DNA of 64,000 bases from CAVSQX01 sp963730225 (GCA_963730225.1 CAVSQX010000004.1:124001-188000), one strand, 5' to 3'; positions 46,249-55,561 are shown, counted from the first letter of the stretch. The notes: generated from the sequence alone by a model not told the origin. Made by a program: numbers and translations.

Positions 46249-46734
46249 TCACTTCCAACCATCAATTCCGTGAAGATGAATAAACATCTTCCATCCCCAG
46301 GCCGCCAACGCGAAGCCCAAAAGCGGAATCAAATGATATTTTGGCGGCAGGAATGATAACAGGAGATACGCCGGCTGTCCGCTCAAAGCGATGTAAGCGC
46401 CGGCCCAGACCGTCATTCCGCACAAAATCGCCAACACCGCGCCCATCGGCTGCACATAGAAGCTGGCGGCGAGATTTCCGCGCACCATCCAGCAAAAGGA
46501 CGTCGTCATTCCGCAGCTTGGACAGGGCAGCCCCGTGCGAATTAGAAACCCGCATGCGGGCAACCCCAGGGCGCGATGCGAACCCAATCCATCGGGGCTC
46601 GGCGTCAAACGCACCGCGATCAGCAGCACGCTCAGACAGGCCAGCGACACTCCAAGTGCCACCAATCGCTGCGGCAGGCCCAGCCGCGGTGGGACGAAAA
46701 GTCGCACATGGTTCGTCGGAAAGACGCCGGGCAT
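46249..46734 (-). CDS. DUF2752 membrane protein
   Basis: A 161-residue protein with four hydrophobic segments. GLPCPSCGMTTSFCWMVRGN, with the two cysteines of the PCPSCGMT motif, is diagnostic of DUF2752. The function is unknown. The ATG at 46734 is supported by a promoter seven bases upstream; TTG and GTG codons further out are alternatives. Its stop overlaps the long form of the lipoprotein B frame. Confidence 0.75.
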   Translation of the reverse strand: MPGVFPTNHVRLFVPPRLGLPQRLVALGVSLACLSVLLIAVRLTPSPDGLGSHRALGLPACGFLIRTGLPCPSCGMTTSFCWMVRGNLAASFYVQPMGAVLAILCGMTVWAGAYIALSGQPAYLLLSFLPPKYHLIPLLGFALAAWGWKMFIHLHGIDGWK

Positions 46735-46741
46735 GGGTGCC

Positions 46742-46770
46742 ACTCTACTGAGCAATTATTCTCATTACAA
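46742..46770 (-). promoter_or_regulatory. Leaderless-type promoter of the DUF2752 operon
   Basis: On the minus strand TTGTAA (46765-46770) and TAGAGT (46742-46747) are 17 bases apart; the -10 box ends seven bases before the ATG at 46734. Confidence 0.45.
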
Positions 46771-47127
46771 ATCCGACCGCACGCCGATTGGGCAACGTCC
46801 ATTTGGCGCGGAAATCTTCCCTAACTTGGATTTTATCGAAACATATTGCCTCCCAGACGGGTTCCTTTGAGAGAGATTTCACAACAGGCATCGCCTTTGC
46901 GGACGAATGCCGCAAAAGCGCGCGACGCCGTGCTTTGGATATTGACACGGCGCGGCGGGACCTTACCTTGTCGGCATCGGCGGTGGATGCGCTCAACCCT
47001 CCGAAGCGAGTTGGCATCCGACGTACGCACTCGAGGGGGCCGGCAGACTGAGGCGCATCCCCTTCCCCTGCTCCGTCGCGCGACGGCGACCAGCAGCGGC
47101 TTGTTCGAAGAAAGTGCAGTCGGTTTT
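46771..47127. other. Divergent intergenic region without a supported gene
   Basis: About 360 bases between the DUF2752 promoter and the GT4 gene. A TTGACA word (46946-46951) is present but has only a weak -10 after it. Open frames here have no recognisable content. Confidence 0.4.
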
Positions 47128-48483
47128 ATGCGCGTTTTAATGTTGGGTTGGGAGTTCCCCCCGTTCATCAGTGGCGGCTTAGGCACCGCCTGCTACGGCC
47201 TGACCAAAGCCATGAGCGGCATCGGAACGGACATCATGTTCGTTCTCCCGCGCCCCGTCGCTTCCCCGTTCTCGACACATGTGAAACTCGTCAGCCCTCG
47301 TCCCGGTTCCCCGCTGGCGGCGCCGTCGGCGGAATTTCGCCTCGATGAGTTCGACCGAGTCACCTTCCGCACCGTCAACGCCCAGTTGACCGATCCCTAC
47401 GCCCGCCCCGCCGCCGACCGGCCGGTCGCAAAACCCGCATTATCCGAATCGCAGGCCGACACCGCCGCCACCGCAATCGCCGATCCCGCCACGATTCCTC
47501 TGCACGACGCCCCCGCGCCCGTCGGCTCCACCGCTCATTACGCCGGCGATCTCTTCTCCGAAATTCAGCGCTACGCCGCCCTGGCCGCCGAAATCGCCCG
47601 CGGAGAATCGTTCGACATCGTTCACGCTCACGATTGGATGACCTTCCCCGCCGGCCTGGCCGTCGCCGGCATCAAAGGCGTGCCCCTGGTCGTTCACGTG
47701 CACAGCACCGAATTCGACCGCAGCGGCATGCACGTCGATCAGCGCATCTACGACATCGAACGCCGCGGCATGCACGGCGCGATGAAAATTATCGCCGTCA
47801 GCTACCTCACCAAGAATCTGATCGCTCACCATTACGGCATCGACCCCGGCAAAGTCGAAGTGGTCTACAACGCCATCGAAACCAACGGCAACGGCCACGG
47901 CTTTGAGCCGGAAAAATTCTCGATTCACAAGGACGAAAAAATCGTTCTGTTCCTCGGCCGAATCACCATGCAGAAAGGCCCCGAATATTTCCTCGCCGCC
48001 GCCAAGCGCGTTCTGGATGTCATGGACAACGTGAAGTTCGTGATGGCCGGCAGCGGCGACATGATCCGCCGAACCATCGAAATGGCCGCCTCCATGGGCA
48101 TCGGCCACAAGGTCCTCTTCACCGGTTTCCTCCGCGGCCAGGACGTCGAAAAAGTTTTCAAGATGGCCGACCTGTACGTCATGCCCAGCGTCTCCGAGCC
48201 CTTCGGCATCGCCCCGCTGGAAGCGATGAGCCACGATGTTCCCGTCATCATCTCCAAGCAATCGGGCGTCTCCGAAGTTCTCACGCACGCCTTGAAAGTC
48301 GACTTCTGGGACATCAACGAGATGGCCAACAAAATCATCGCCGTGCTTCGCCATCCCCCATTGGCCAGCATGTTGCGCCAGCACGGCAACTTCGAAGTCA
48401 GCCGCCTCAGTTGGACCGACGCCGCCCGCGCCTGCATGAACGTGTATCAGCAGGCGCTGAACGGCATGAACGGAAGGCACTGA
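47128..48483 (+). CDS. GT4-type glycosyltransferase, glycogen-synthase-like
   Basis: A 451-residue GT-B enzyme. LMLGWEFPPFISGGLGTACY at the start matches the glycogen/starch synthase substrate loop; HAHDWMTFPAGL follows near residue 170. The C-terminal donor site contains LFLGRITMQKGPEYFL, VMAGSGDM and the E-x7-E motif in PSVSEPFGIAPLEAM. Members make alpha-glucans or capsular polymers from nucleotide sugars. An inserted Ala/Pro-rich stretch (residues about 90-140) is unusual. The ATG at 47128 has only a weak GAAGAAAG upstream. The next small gene overlaps its stop. Confidence 0.82.
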   Translation: MRVLMLGWEFPPFISGGLGTACYGLTKAMSGIGTDIMFVLPRPVASPFSTHVKLVSPRPGSPLAAPSAEFRLDEFDRVTFRTVNAQLTDPYARPAADRPVAKPALSESQADTAATAIADPATIPLHDAPAPVGSTAHYAGDLFSEIQRYAALAAEIARGESFDIVHAHDWMTFPAGLAVAGIKGVPLVVHVHSTEFDRSGMHVDQRIYDIERRGMHGAMKIIAVSYLTKNLIAHHYGIDPGKVEVVYNAIETNGNGHGFEPEKFSIHKDEKIVLFLGRITMQKGPEYFLAAAKRVLDVMDNVKFVMAGSGDMIRRTIEMAASMGIGHKVLFTGFLRGQDVEKVFKMADLYVMPSVSEPFGIAPLEAMSHDVPVIISKQSGVSEVLTHALKVDFWDINEMANKIIAVLRHPPLASMLRQHGNFEVSRLSWTDAARACMNVYQQALNGMNGRH

Positions 48484-48803
48484 AAATCTTGCGCGCGATC
48501 TGCCTGCTCATCGTGCTGTTCGCCGTTCCCGCCGCCGCCGACGAATTGGCCGCCGACGCCGCTCCCAGCGCCGCCGCCGCTGATTCCCATCCGATCCTTT
48601 CCTCCAACGACGCCTGGGCCGGCGTGGTCATCATTGTTGTCATCGGAGCCTTCCTCGCCGCCGCCGTGATCGGCCCCATCGTGCGCGTCGAACTTCCCGA
48701 AGCGGTCCCCAAAGCATTTTCACATCACGAAGATCCATCCCATCACTCCGGCCTCGAAGGCGACGATCAGGAACCGCAACTTCCCCCGGACATTAGTTCT
48801 TAG
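48480..48803 (+). CDS. Small signal-peptide membrane protein, non-ATG start
   Basis: A 107-residue protein with signal peptide (KILRAICLLIVLFAVPAAADE) and one transmembrane helix (VVIIVVIGAFLAAAVIGPIV), ending in a His/Glu-rich tail. The best start is CTG at 48480 overlapping the TGA of the GT4 gene (CTGA); TTG at 48489 is the alternative. The family is unknown. Close coupling suggests a link to glucan synthesis. Confidence 0.5.
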   Translation: MKILRAICLLIVLFAVPAAADELAADAAPSAAAADSHPILSSNDAWAGVVIIVVIGAFLAAAVIGPIVRVELPEAVPKAFSHHEDPSHHSGLEGDDQEPQLPPDISS

Positions 48804-48827
48804 ATTTTTTCCGCGCCAGTTGCGCGC

Positions 48828-48882
48828 GAACAAAAGATTTCGCTTTTCGCAAAAAGCGCCTCCTTGTAATCGTGGCCGATTG
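48828..48882. repeat. 55-bp hairpin repeat, copy 1
   Basis: It shares its length and most bases with 49217-49271, including the hairpin core CGCTTTTCGCAAAAAGCG and the end GATTG. Confidence 0.65.
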
Positions 48883-48902
48883 CGTGCTGCGTCAGCTTGA
48901 AA

Positions 48903-49088
48903 TCATTTCCGATTCTCCGGCGTTTTTGGATGCAGTATTCCCAGAAGCCTTCGCACTGCCAGGCACAAAAGAAGAACAGTACACGAAATGCAAAACACGG
49001 CTCGCGTGAGGCCAGTCATTTCAACACTGGCCGTGAGCAGCGTGCCATAAAGAATCAACATGATGAAGTAATACATCGGGCCGTTCAT
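48903..49088 (-). CDS. Small two-helix membrane protein (possible)
   Basis: A 61-residue frame from the ATG at 49088. Two hydrophobic helices (YYFIMLILYGTLLTASVEM and FCISCTVLLLCLAVRRLLG) and a basic end (KTPENRK) look like a real small membrane protein. There is no clear Shine-Dalgarno and no family match. It lies between the two copies of the hairpin repeat. Confidence 0.4.
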   Translation of the reverse strand: MNGPMYYFIMLILYGTLLTASVEMTGLTRAVFCISCTVLLLCLAVRRLLGILHPKTPENRK

Positions 49089-49216
49089 TCTGAAGCATCT
49101 TAACCGGGCAGTTCGACAGGTTCCTCAATTTCCCAAACATGGTCGATCAAGCCTGCTTTCGTGCCTGCTTGAGCCAACCCATTCCCATCCGTATGGTGAG
49201 ATTCCGGCGTCCGACG

Positions 49217-49271
49217 GAACAAAAGGCGGCGCTTTTCGCAAAAAGCGCCAAGGCGTACTCGCGGCAGATTG
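49217..49271. repeat. 55-bp hairpin repeat, copy 2
   Basis: Direct repeat of 48828-48882, with the stem GGCGCTTTT/AAAAGCGCC better preserved than in copy 1. Confidence 0.65.
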
Positions 49272-49275
49272 ACTA

Positions 49276-49299
49276 AGCCGCGACGCCTGCGTCGCGGCT
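49276..49299. repeat. REP-like 11-bp perfect palindrome
   Basis: AGCCGCGACGC (49276-49286) and its exact complement (49289-49299) are separated by two bases. It lies just after hairpin repeat copy 2 and before the toxin gene. Confidence 0.65.
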
Positions 49300-49370
49300 A
49301 CAGATCCATAGTCCGCCCACCGCGGCCCGGCTTGACACGATGTCCCCAATTCGAGACAATCCGAAATCAC

Positions 49371-49706
49371 GTGAGGCTGGTCAAAATCCACAAGGATGCC
49401 AGGGAGGTAATTCGTGGGTTTTCCAAGGACGTGCGCATGGAGCTTGGCTCCGCGTTGATGAAGCTGCAACTGGGAATGAAGTTGGGCCTTCCGATTTCGA
49501 GACCGATGCCGGACGTTTTTGCCGGCGCGTACGAATTGCGGTTCCGTGATGCCAGCGGCATCCAGCGCGTCCTCTACTACTTGAAATCGCAGGAAGCGAT
49601 TTTGGTTTTCCATGCGTTTGTGAAGAAATCTCAGAAGACGCCTCGATCGGAAATCGTGCTCGGACAAAAGCGGCTGCAAAGGATGTTAAGCAATGAGAAA
49701 AGCTAA
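49371..49706 (+). CDS. RelE/HigB-superfamily (Gp49-like) toxin
   Basis: A protein of about 111 residues from the GTG at 49371. VRLVKIHKDAREVIRGFSKD, SRPMPDVFAGAYELRFRD and RVLYYLKSQEAILVFHAFVKKSQ match the Gp49/HigB-like RelE superfamily, whose active toxins cut mRNA on the ribosome. The start is uncertain; no strong Shine-Dalgarno is present. The antitoxin gene overlaps the end by 14 bases. Confidence 0.78.
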   Translation: MRLVKIHKDAREVIRGFSKDVRMELGSALMKLQLGMKLGLPISRPMPDVFAGAYELRFRDASGIQRVLYYLKSQEAILVFHAFVKKSQKTPRSEIVLGQKRLQRMLSNEKS

Positions 49707-50004
49707 GAGTTCGGTTGTGGCCTCCAGCGCCGTGGAGTTGGCTAAGGCGCTCGGACTGAAGAGAAACGACTCCATCGCGATAGAATTTCGCGCCCGCCTC
49801 AACAAGAAGATTGTGGATCTCGTAAGAGCCCGGGGCCTGACCCACGCCCAGGTGGCGGCAAAGGCCGGCGCCAGTCGCACCAGAATCACAGCGATCCTAA
49901 ATGGCCAAACGCTTGGCGTATCGACCGATTTTCTTCTGCGAATTCTCTACGCGCTAGGCTGCAAAACCGTTCCGACGTTCTCGCAGATCAGGCCGGCGGC
50001 GTGA
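49693..50004 (+). CDS. XRE-family antitoxin (HigA-like)
   Basis: A 103-residue protein with a helix-turn-helix in residues 45-90 (LTHAQVAAKAGASRTRITAILNG) that pairs with the toxin before it. Toxin first, antitoxin second is the HigBA order. Such proteins neutralise the toxin and repress the operon. The stop overlaps the 3' end of the GH10 gene by 17 bases. Confidence 0.8.
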   Translation: MRKAKSSVVASSAVELAKALGLKRNDSIAIEFRARLNKKIVDLVRARGLTHAQVAAKAGASRTRITAILNGQTLGVSTDFLLRILYALGCKTVPTFSQIRPAA

Positions 50005-53000
50005 TTGCCATGGTACGATTTGATCTAATCCGCCGCCGCGACAGCAGCCCGGCCGCTGCCAGCATCATCAATCCCCCCGGCTCGGGCACCTGCGAATCGC
50101 CGCTGGCGATTTGGGCGGTGGCGTGGGCGATCATTTCGGTCGCAAGTGCGGCCTCGGACAGCGGGCCAGCCTGGGTGTTGAAAGAATTGTCGATCAGCGT
50201 GTAATCATCGCCATTCACAACACCATCGTAGTTAAAATCGCCGTTGCGCCAGCCGGTCAGGCCGTTGTTCAATCCGTTGTCGATCAGGGTGTAATCGGAG
50301 CCGTTGACGACGCCGTTCAGGTCTGCGTCACCAAGATAGGTGTATTTCACCAGCACGTCGGCGGTGGTGACGGGCTGGCCGTCGAAGGAAGTGAACAGCG
50401 CAGAACCGCCGTTGATCATGTTCAACTCGACGCCAAGGCCGGTGTTGGTGGTGGCGGCGGCGGCGGATGAGGTGATGCCGTTGCCGGTCCAGGAGCCGCC
50501 GTTGTATCCCTGGCCGATCTGATTGGTGATGGCCGCGAACCCCGCGGCGCCTGCGCCCTGAACGATCATGTCGTTGTTGTTTAGATCGAGTTTTCCGCTC
50601 CAGGAATTGTTCGAGCCGGCAAACGCCAGGCTGGTCAAAACCATCACGGGCGTCACGGAAGAAGCGAGCGTCATCTGGCCGCCGCTGAGATTGAGCGATG
50701 TCGGCGAAAGCGTTCCGCCATTGAATGCGACGGAGCCGCCAGAATTGGCGGTGAGCTGGGGCGTTGTCAGCGAACCGCTGCTGAGGGTCATCTGTCCCGC
50801 GGCGACGGTCGCGCCGCCGGACAGGGATGTCGTGCCGGTTAATTTCAGATTTCCCAGCCCGGCCTTGGTCAGCGTTGCCGATGTCGAGGAAAGATTCGCA
50901 ACCGTCAGCGTGCTGGCCGACGGAGCCACGGTAACGGTGGTGTTGCTTAGCAGCGAAATGGGCGTGTTGATAGCATGGCTGCCGTTGTTGACATAGATGG
51001 CCGCGACGTTGCCGTTGGAGTTGGCGTATCCCTGCAAGCTGATGCTGCTGCCGGTGAGGGTGTAGGAACTGGCAGCGGTGTCAAAGACGAGCATTCCCAT
51101 CGTCACCGGGCCGCTCAGTGTGACGGTGATGGAAGCGGCGTTGATGTTGGTCGTGGTGGCTGCGCCGCTGCTGAGGCTGTAGACGGTGGCGCTGCTGCCG
51201 AAGTACGCGGTGTAGCCGGCGGTGTTCGGAACGGCCCCGCCCTGCGTGGCGTCGGTCCAGTTGCCGCCGGTGTTCCAGGTTCCCGAGCCGTTCACTTTCC
51301 AGAAGAACCAATTCGCCGGCTCGGCCACGCTCGAGCTGAGCGACGATGAGCCCTGGTTGAAAGCCAAATCGTACGGCATCACCTCGGCATCTTCGGTTCC
51401 CATCGGCTGGCCGCTGAGATAGTAATCGCCGTAATAGCCGTTGAAGCTGATCTGCCCGGAGGAGTTGGCGTCGATCGTCTGCGTGGGCGTGGTCCAGGCG
51501 GTCATGTCGTTGACGAATGTTTGGCCCACCGCGGTGAGATCCCACGCGCCACCGGATGTTTTCCAATCGGTGTTCACCAGAACCGACGTGCTATCCATGC
51601 TGCTGGTTGCGCCGTCCCACCATCCCCAGATCATGAACGTGTTGACGTCGGGGTTGCCGTACATCAGGCGAAGCGCGTTATCCAGAACCGTGCTGGGTGT
51701 CTGCCCGGTTATGGTCGGATTGCTGGCCGTACTCGGTGATGGATATCGGCAATCCCTCGACTCCCAGGTTCAGCAACGCCCCTTCCATCGTCGAGGGGCT
51801 GGGCGCAGGACCCTGGCCGGTGGGGTAATACTCGACGCCGATTCCGTTGACGACCTGCGAGGTGGCCGGCGGTAAGCCCGGCATTGTTGATCGACTCGAT
51901 GTAATTGCGATAGAAATTGGCGTACGCATCGCCGGTGGCCGGTTTTGCAGCACGTTGTATTCGTTCGTGTACAGCCTTCGTGCTCGCCCCGGCGTTGGCG
52001 ACGGCGGTTTGCACCTGCTGATAAACATTCGCCACGCCGCCTGGCCCCGAGAATGGTGTTGTACGGCGGTGTGTTGATCGGCTCGTTGAGCACGTCGATC
52101 TGCTGATAATCCTGGGCGCGGATGTCGCCGGTTACGGTGTTTTTCTGATTGCCGGGACTTCCCGATGCCGCCGTGTCGCCGCCGCCGACGTAATACCCGA
52201 TGCGATTGGTGATGGCGGTGTTCAAGCTCGCCTTGGCGGCGGCGGCCGTGGTCGGATTGGACGATTGCGCATTGGTCAGCAGCGTGTTGACCCACGTCGG
52301 CTGCTGGCTGCCCCAGATCAGATTGTGCATGCGAGCGGTCATCTGATGCGACTTGGCGTAGGCGGCGACGGTATCGGCCGCGCCCATCGTCAGCACGTTC
52401 TGCGTCGCTTCATCGTCGGCCCACTTCCCCACGTTCGACGGCACCACCGCATCGAAATACGTGTTGATGAACTGCTGAAAATAATCCCCCGTCGAGCCGG
52501 CCGTCGGGATTGGCGCCGAGATACGTGTTGATGTCGCTCTGGTTGTTGCCCGAAATGTTGGTTCCGAAGTTGAACTGGTTGCGCCCCATCCGCACGGTGA
52601 TCGGCGTGCCGGCCAGCAACGGAATGTTGTTCGGCCCGCTGAGCGTCAGGTTCGCCGTGCCCTGGCGGTAATTGCTGATGTAGGTGTTGGCCGCCGCCAG
52701 GGCGTTGCCGCTGGCGTCGGTGTTCAGGTTGGAAAACGTCGGCGCGCTGCCGGAAAGGGTGTTGACCGTCATGTTGTTGACGGTGATCGCCCGGGTCGTG
52801 CCGACGTTCCCGGAATAATCTCGCTCATCGCTGACGGAATACGTGCCGGCGGGCAGCGTCATGCTGCCGGTGGTGTAATTCGTCGCCGAGGTGCTGTTGA
52901 TGGTGAAGCCGGTGGTCGAGTTGGCGATCACCAGATCCAGTTGCGGAGCCGCGCTGGACCCGGAGCCTTCGGTGGCGTTGACGGTAAAATCGACGGTCGC

Positions 53001-53195
53001 TCCGCCTGCGGGCACAACCAGATAGGTTCCCGCGTATCCGTCGGTGGTGAGCGTCGCAGACCCCTCCGACAACATCGGCATGGCCGAGCCGGTAACGGTG
53101 TCGGCCCGGGTAACGCCGGCGGTAGCGGCGGCGATCAGGCAGGCACAAATTCTCGCTTTGGAAATCCGCCGCAAACTCGCACCGCCTCCGAACAA
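49988..53195 (-). CDS. GH10 endoxylanase-like secreted enzyme with PEP-CTERM, six frame breaks
   Basis: Following one base at a time gives a protein of about 1060 residues. A signal peptide (ICACLIAAATAGVTRA) precedes a beta-rich CBM-like region and a GH10 domain: RMHNLIWGSQQPTWVNTLL, acid/base IDVLNEP, nucleophile ISITEY, and MIWGWWDG. Then come autotransporter-like repeats, the dockerin-like pair (DLNGVVNGSDYTLIDNGL, DGVVNGDDYTLIDNSF) and the tail VPEPGGLMMLAAAGLLSRRR. Single-base breaks lie near 52507, 52046, 51975, 51940, 51874 and 51733. TTG at 53174 has GGAGG ten bases upstream and may be the true start; TTG at 53195 would be leaderless. The enzyme should cut xylan outside the cell. Confidence 0.75.
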
Positions 53196-53202
53196 ACCCT
53201 AA

Positions 53203-53231
53203 ACTATACTCAAGGTAAACGATTACCTCAA
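53203..53231 (-). promoter_or_regulatory. GH10 promoter with LacI-type operator between -35 and -10
   Basis: On the minus strand TTGAGG (53226-53231) and TATAGT (53203-53208) are 17 bases apart. The palindrome AGGTAAACGATTACCT (53213-53228, central CG, one mismatched pair) lies between them and overlaps the -35. Central-CG palindromes of this kind are the operators of LacI/GalR-family repressors. Binding there would block RNA polymerase. Confidence 0.65.
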
Positions 53232-53355
53232 GGACTAAATTTACCCCCGGAAAAGGCTCGTTGGTCGCGCGGTTTCGTTATTTTCCTACGCTCTTGCTAA
53301 GATGAATGCAGTGAATGAGTATCCCCCGCCGCACGCCGAAGTTCGAGGATGATCC

Positions 53356-54312
53356 GTGGTTAATCAAGGTCTGGAACGCCTCCGAAACAACATCCGCAGC
53401 GTCTTCTTCGGGCCACCCAAATCGGTGGATCTGATGCTGGTGGGGCTGCTGGCCCGGGGACACGTTCTCATCGAGGACGTGCCGGGCGTGGGCAAAACCG
53501 TGCTGGCACGCAGCCTGGCCAAGAGCCTGGCGTGCAAGTTCAGCCGAATTCAACTCACCCCCGATCTGCTGCCCAGCGACGTGCTGGGCGTTTCGGTTTA
53601 CGACAACCAGGCGCGAACCTTCGAGTTCAAGCCCGGGCCGATCTTCGCCAACATCGTCCTGGCCGATGAAATCAACCGCACGACCCCGCGAACGCAATCC
53701 GCTCTGCTGGAAGCGATGGCGGAGGAAACCGTCAGCATCGAAAATGAAACGCGCCGGCTGGTGCGGCCGTTCATGCTGGTGGCGACGCAGAATCCGTTTG
53801 AGTTTGAAGGAACTTATTATCTGCCGGAAAACCAGCTCGACCGCTTCCTGGTGAAAATCGCGCTGGGATATCCCGATCGGACCAACGAACATCGAATTCT
53901 GGTCGCACGCCCCGGCGGAGCGACGCTGGATCAATTGCAGCCGGTCATGACCGCCGCGGACGTCGTTGAATTGCAGGATCAAGTGCCCAACGTGAAGCTC
54001 GATCCTTCGGTGCTGGATTACATTCTCGATCTGATCGAAGCGACCCGCAACAACGAGGATCTGCATCTGGGTGTTTCGCCGCGCGGAGCGTTGGCGCTTT
54101 CGCAGGCGGCGCAGGCGTCGGCGATGCTCAACGGGCGCGATTACGCCACGCCCGATGACATCAAGCAGCTTTTTATTCCCGTGTGCGGCCATCGCGTGGT
54201 GAGCAAGACGTATCTTCACAACGGCGACGCCGATTCCAGCGGACGGATTTTGAAATCGATTCTCGACACCGTCGTCGCTCCGCGCTCGAGCGCTCACAGC
54301 CATGGTTTCTGA
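53356..54312 (+). CDS. MoxR-family AAA+ ATPase
   Basis: A 318-residue MoxR protein. Walker A is VPGVGKTVLARSLAKSL near residue 45, Walker B IVLADEINRTTPRTQSALLEAM, sensor 1 ATQNPFEFEGTYYLPE, and arginine-finger region LDRFLVKIALGYPDR. MoxR ATPases act as chaperones and are encoded with DUF58 and transglutaminase proteins, as here. The GTG at 53356 has GAGGA six bases upstream. It overlaps the DUF58 gene by 11 bases. Confidence 0.92.
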   Translation: MVNQGLERLRNNIRSVFFGPPKSVDLMLVGLLARGHVLIEDVPGVGKTVLARSLAKSLACKFSRIQLTPDLLPSDVLGVSVYDNQARTFEFKPGPIFANIVLADEINRTTPRTQSALLEAMAEETVSIENETRRLVRPFMLVATQNPFEFEGTYYLPENQLDRFLVKIALGYPDRTNEHRILVARPGGATLDQLQPVMTAADVVELQDQVPNVKLDPSVLDYILDLIEATRNNEDLHLGVSPRGALALSQAAQASAMLNGRDYATPDDIKQLFIPVCGHRVVSKTYLHNGDADSSGRILKSILDTVVAPRSSAHSHGF

Positions 54313-55522
54313 CGCTCCGGTTCTCGCTGCCACACCCATCCGCAAACGACCGGGTTACGACGTGTCGGCGACGGGCTTCATCTACATGTGCATCATGTTG
54401 TTCATGTGCGCCGCGGCCATGACCACGCAGGTGAGCCTGCTGTTCGGCGTCTTTGGGTTGATGGTGGGAATTCTGCTGGTCAGTTTCGTCATCACCCGGT
54501 TTCTGGTTCTGGTTGGATTGAGCATCACTCGGGGGATGCCCGATCACGGCGTGGTGGGCCGGCCGGTCACGCTGACGTACCGCTTCACCAACAGCAAAAA
54601 ATTCTGGCCGAGCCTGTCGGTGACGCTGGGAGAGCTGGATGGCGTGGAGGGATTCATTCGCCAGCCGCAGAGCTACCTTCTGCACGCCGCCGCCGGCGCG
54701 ACGGCGATCGTGCCGGTGGAAGTTGTCCCCAAACGCCGCGGGCTGCACACGCTGGGGGCGTATCAAATCGGCACGAGTTTCCCTTTCGGGTTCATCAAGC
54801 GGGCGACGATTCGCAGCCGTCACGACACGATGTTGGTTTATCCCCCCATCGCCGCCGTCGATCCGAAGCTGCTGACGCTGTGTCAGCCGGCTGAAAAAAC
54901 CGGCCCGACGATCCGCCCGCGCCGCGGTGGAGCGGATGAATTCTACGGGCTCAAGGAACATCGCCGCGGGGAAAATCCGCGCTGGATTTACTGGCGGCGC
55001 AGCGCCCGCACCGGCGTTTTGGTGGCCAAGGAAATGACCCAAGTGGCGCCGCCGCGCCTGCTGCTCCTGGTCGACACCTACGTTGCCCGCCGAACCCGCA
55101 GCGAACATGCGATGGTCGAAAAAGCGATCGCCATGGCCGCCTCGCTGACGTCGACGGCGCTGGAGCAGGGACTTTCGGTCGGCGTGCACGCCTGGGCCGG
55201 AGGATGGAACGGTCTGCTGCCAGCGCAGGGCAAGCGACAGCGGCGCGATCTGATGAGCATGTTGGCCCGATTGCCGCTGAATCTCGAGCACGACGCCCAG
55301 GCCCTGATCACCAGCAGCCAGAATCTTCAGGAGCCGGGCACCACCCTGGTGTTGATGACCGGCCGCGAGGTCGAGTTGGGTTGGAGCGACAAATTGCGCA
55401 GCGGAATCGTCGTCGTATCGGCCGACTCCGCAGCCTCGCGATCGTGGTTCAAATTCGATCCGCGCGTCGATTTCAATCTCGTGATGCCACCCGAGCAGGA
55501 AAACGGAATGACGGAGAATTAA
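54302..55522 (+). CDS. DUF58 membrane protein
   Basis: A 406-residue protein. Two transmembrane helices (YMCIMLFMCAAAMTTQVSLL and LMVGILLVSFVITRFLVLVG) precede a beta-rich segment and the DUF58/vWA-like domain with DEFYGLKEHRRGENPRWIYW and LLLLVDTYVARR. The genes moxR, DUF58 and transglutaminase occur together across bacteria, probably in cell-envelope handling. The start overlaps moxR. Confidence 0.85.
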   Translation: MVSDAPVLAATPIRKRPGYDVSATGFIYMCIMLFMCAAAMTTQVSLLFGVFGLMVGILLVSFVITRFLVLVGLSITRGMPDHGVVGRPVTLTYRFTNSKKFWPSLSVTLGELDGVEGFIRQPQSYLLHAAAGATAIVPVEVVPKRRGLHTLGAYQIGTSFPFGFIKRATIRSRHDTMLVYPPIAAVDPKLLTLCQPAEKTGPTIRPRRGGADEFYGLKEHRRGENPRWIYWRRSARTGVLVAKEMTQVAPPRLLLLVDTYVARRTRSEHAMVEKAIAMAASLTSTALEQGLSVGVHAWAGGWNGLLPAQGKRQRRDLMSMLARLPLNLEHDAQALITSSQNLQEPGTTLVLMTGREVELGWSDKLRSGIVVVSADSAASRSWFKFDPRVDFNLVMPPEQENGMTEN

Positions 55523-55530
55523 TGATTATC

Positions 55531-55561
55531 TAGCCCCTGGCCCCCAACACCTATCCCCCAG
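55531..55561. repeat. C-rich short repeat (CCCCTGG / CCTATCCCC type), copy 1
   Basis: A C-rich string (TAGCCCCTGGCCCCCAACAC and on to CCCAG) fills the gap before tgpA. The words CCTATCCCC and CCCCTGG recur at 60398-60430. It leaves no Shine-Dalgarno in front of the ATG at 55562. Confidence 0.5.

Noticed and set aside
46940..46980. Sigma70 promoter for the GT4 gene (TTGACA near 46946)
   Set aside because: The -10 at 17 bases is poor and the distance to the start is over 150 bases.
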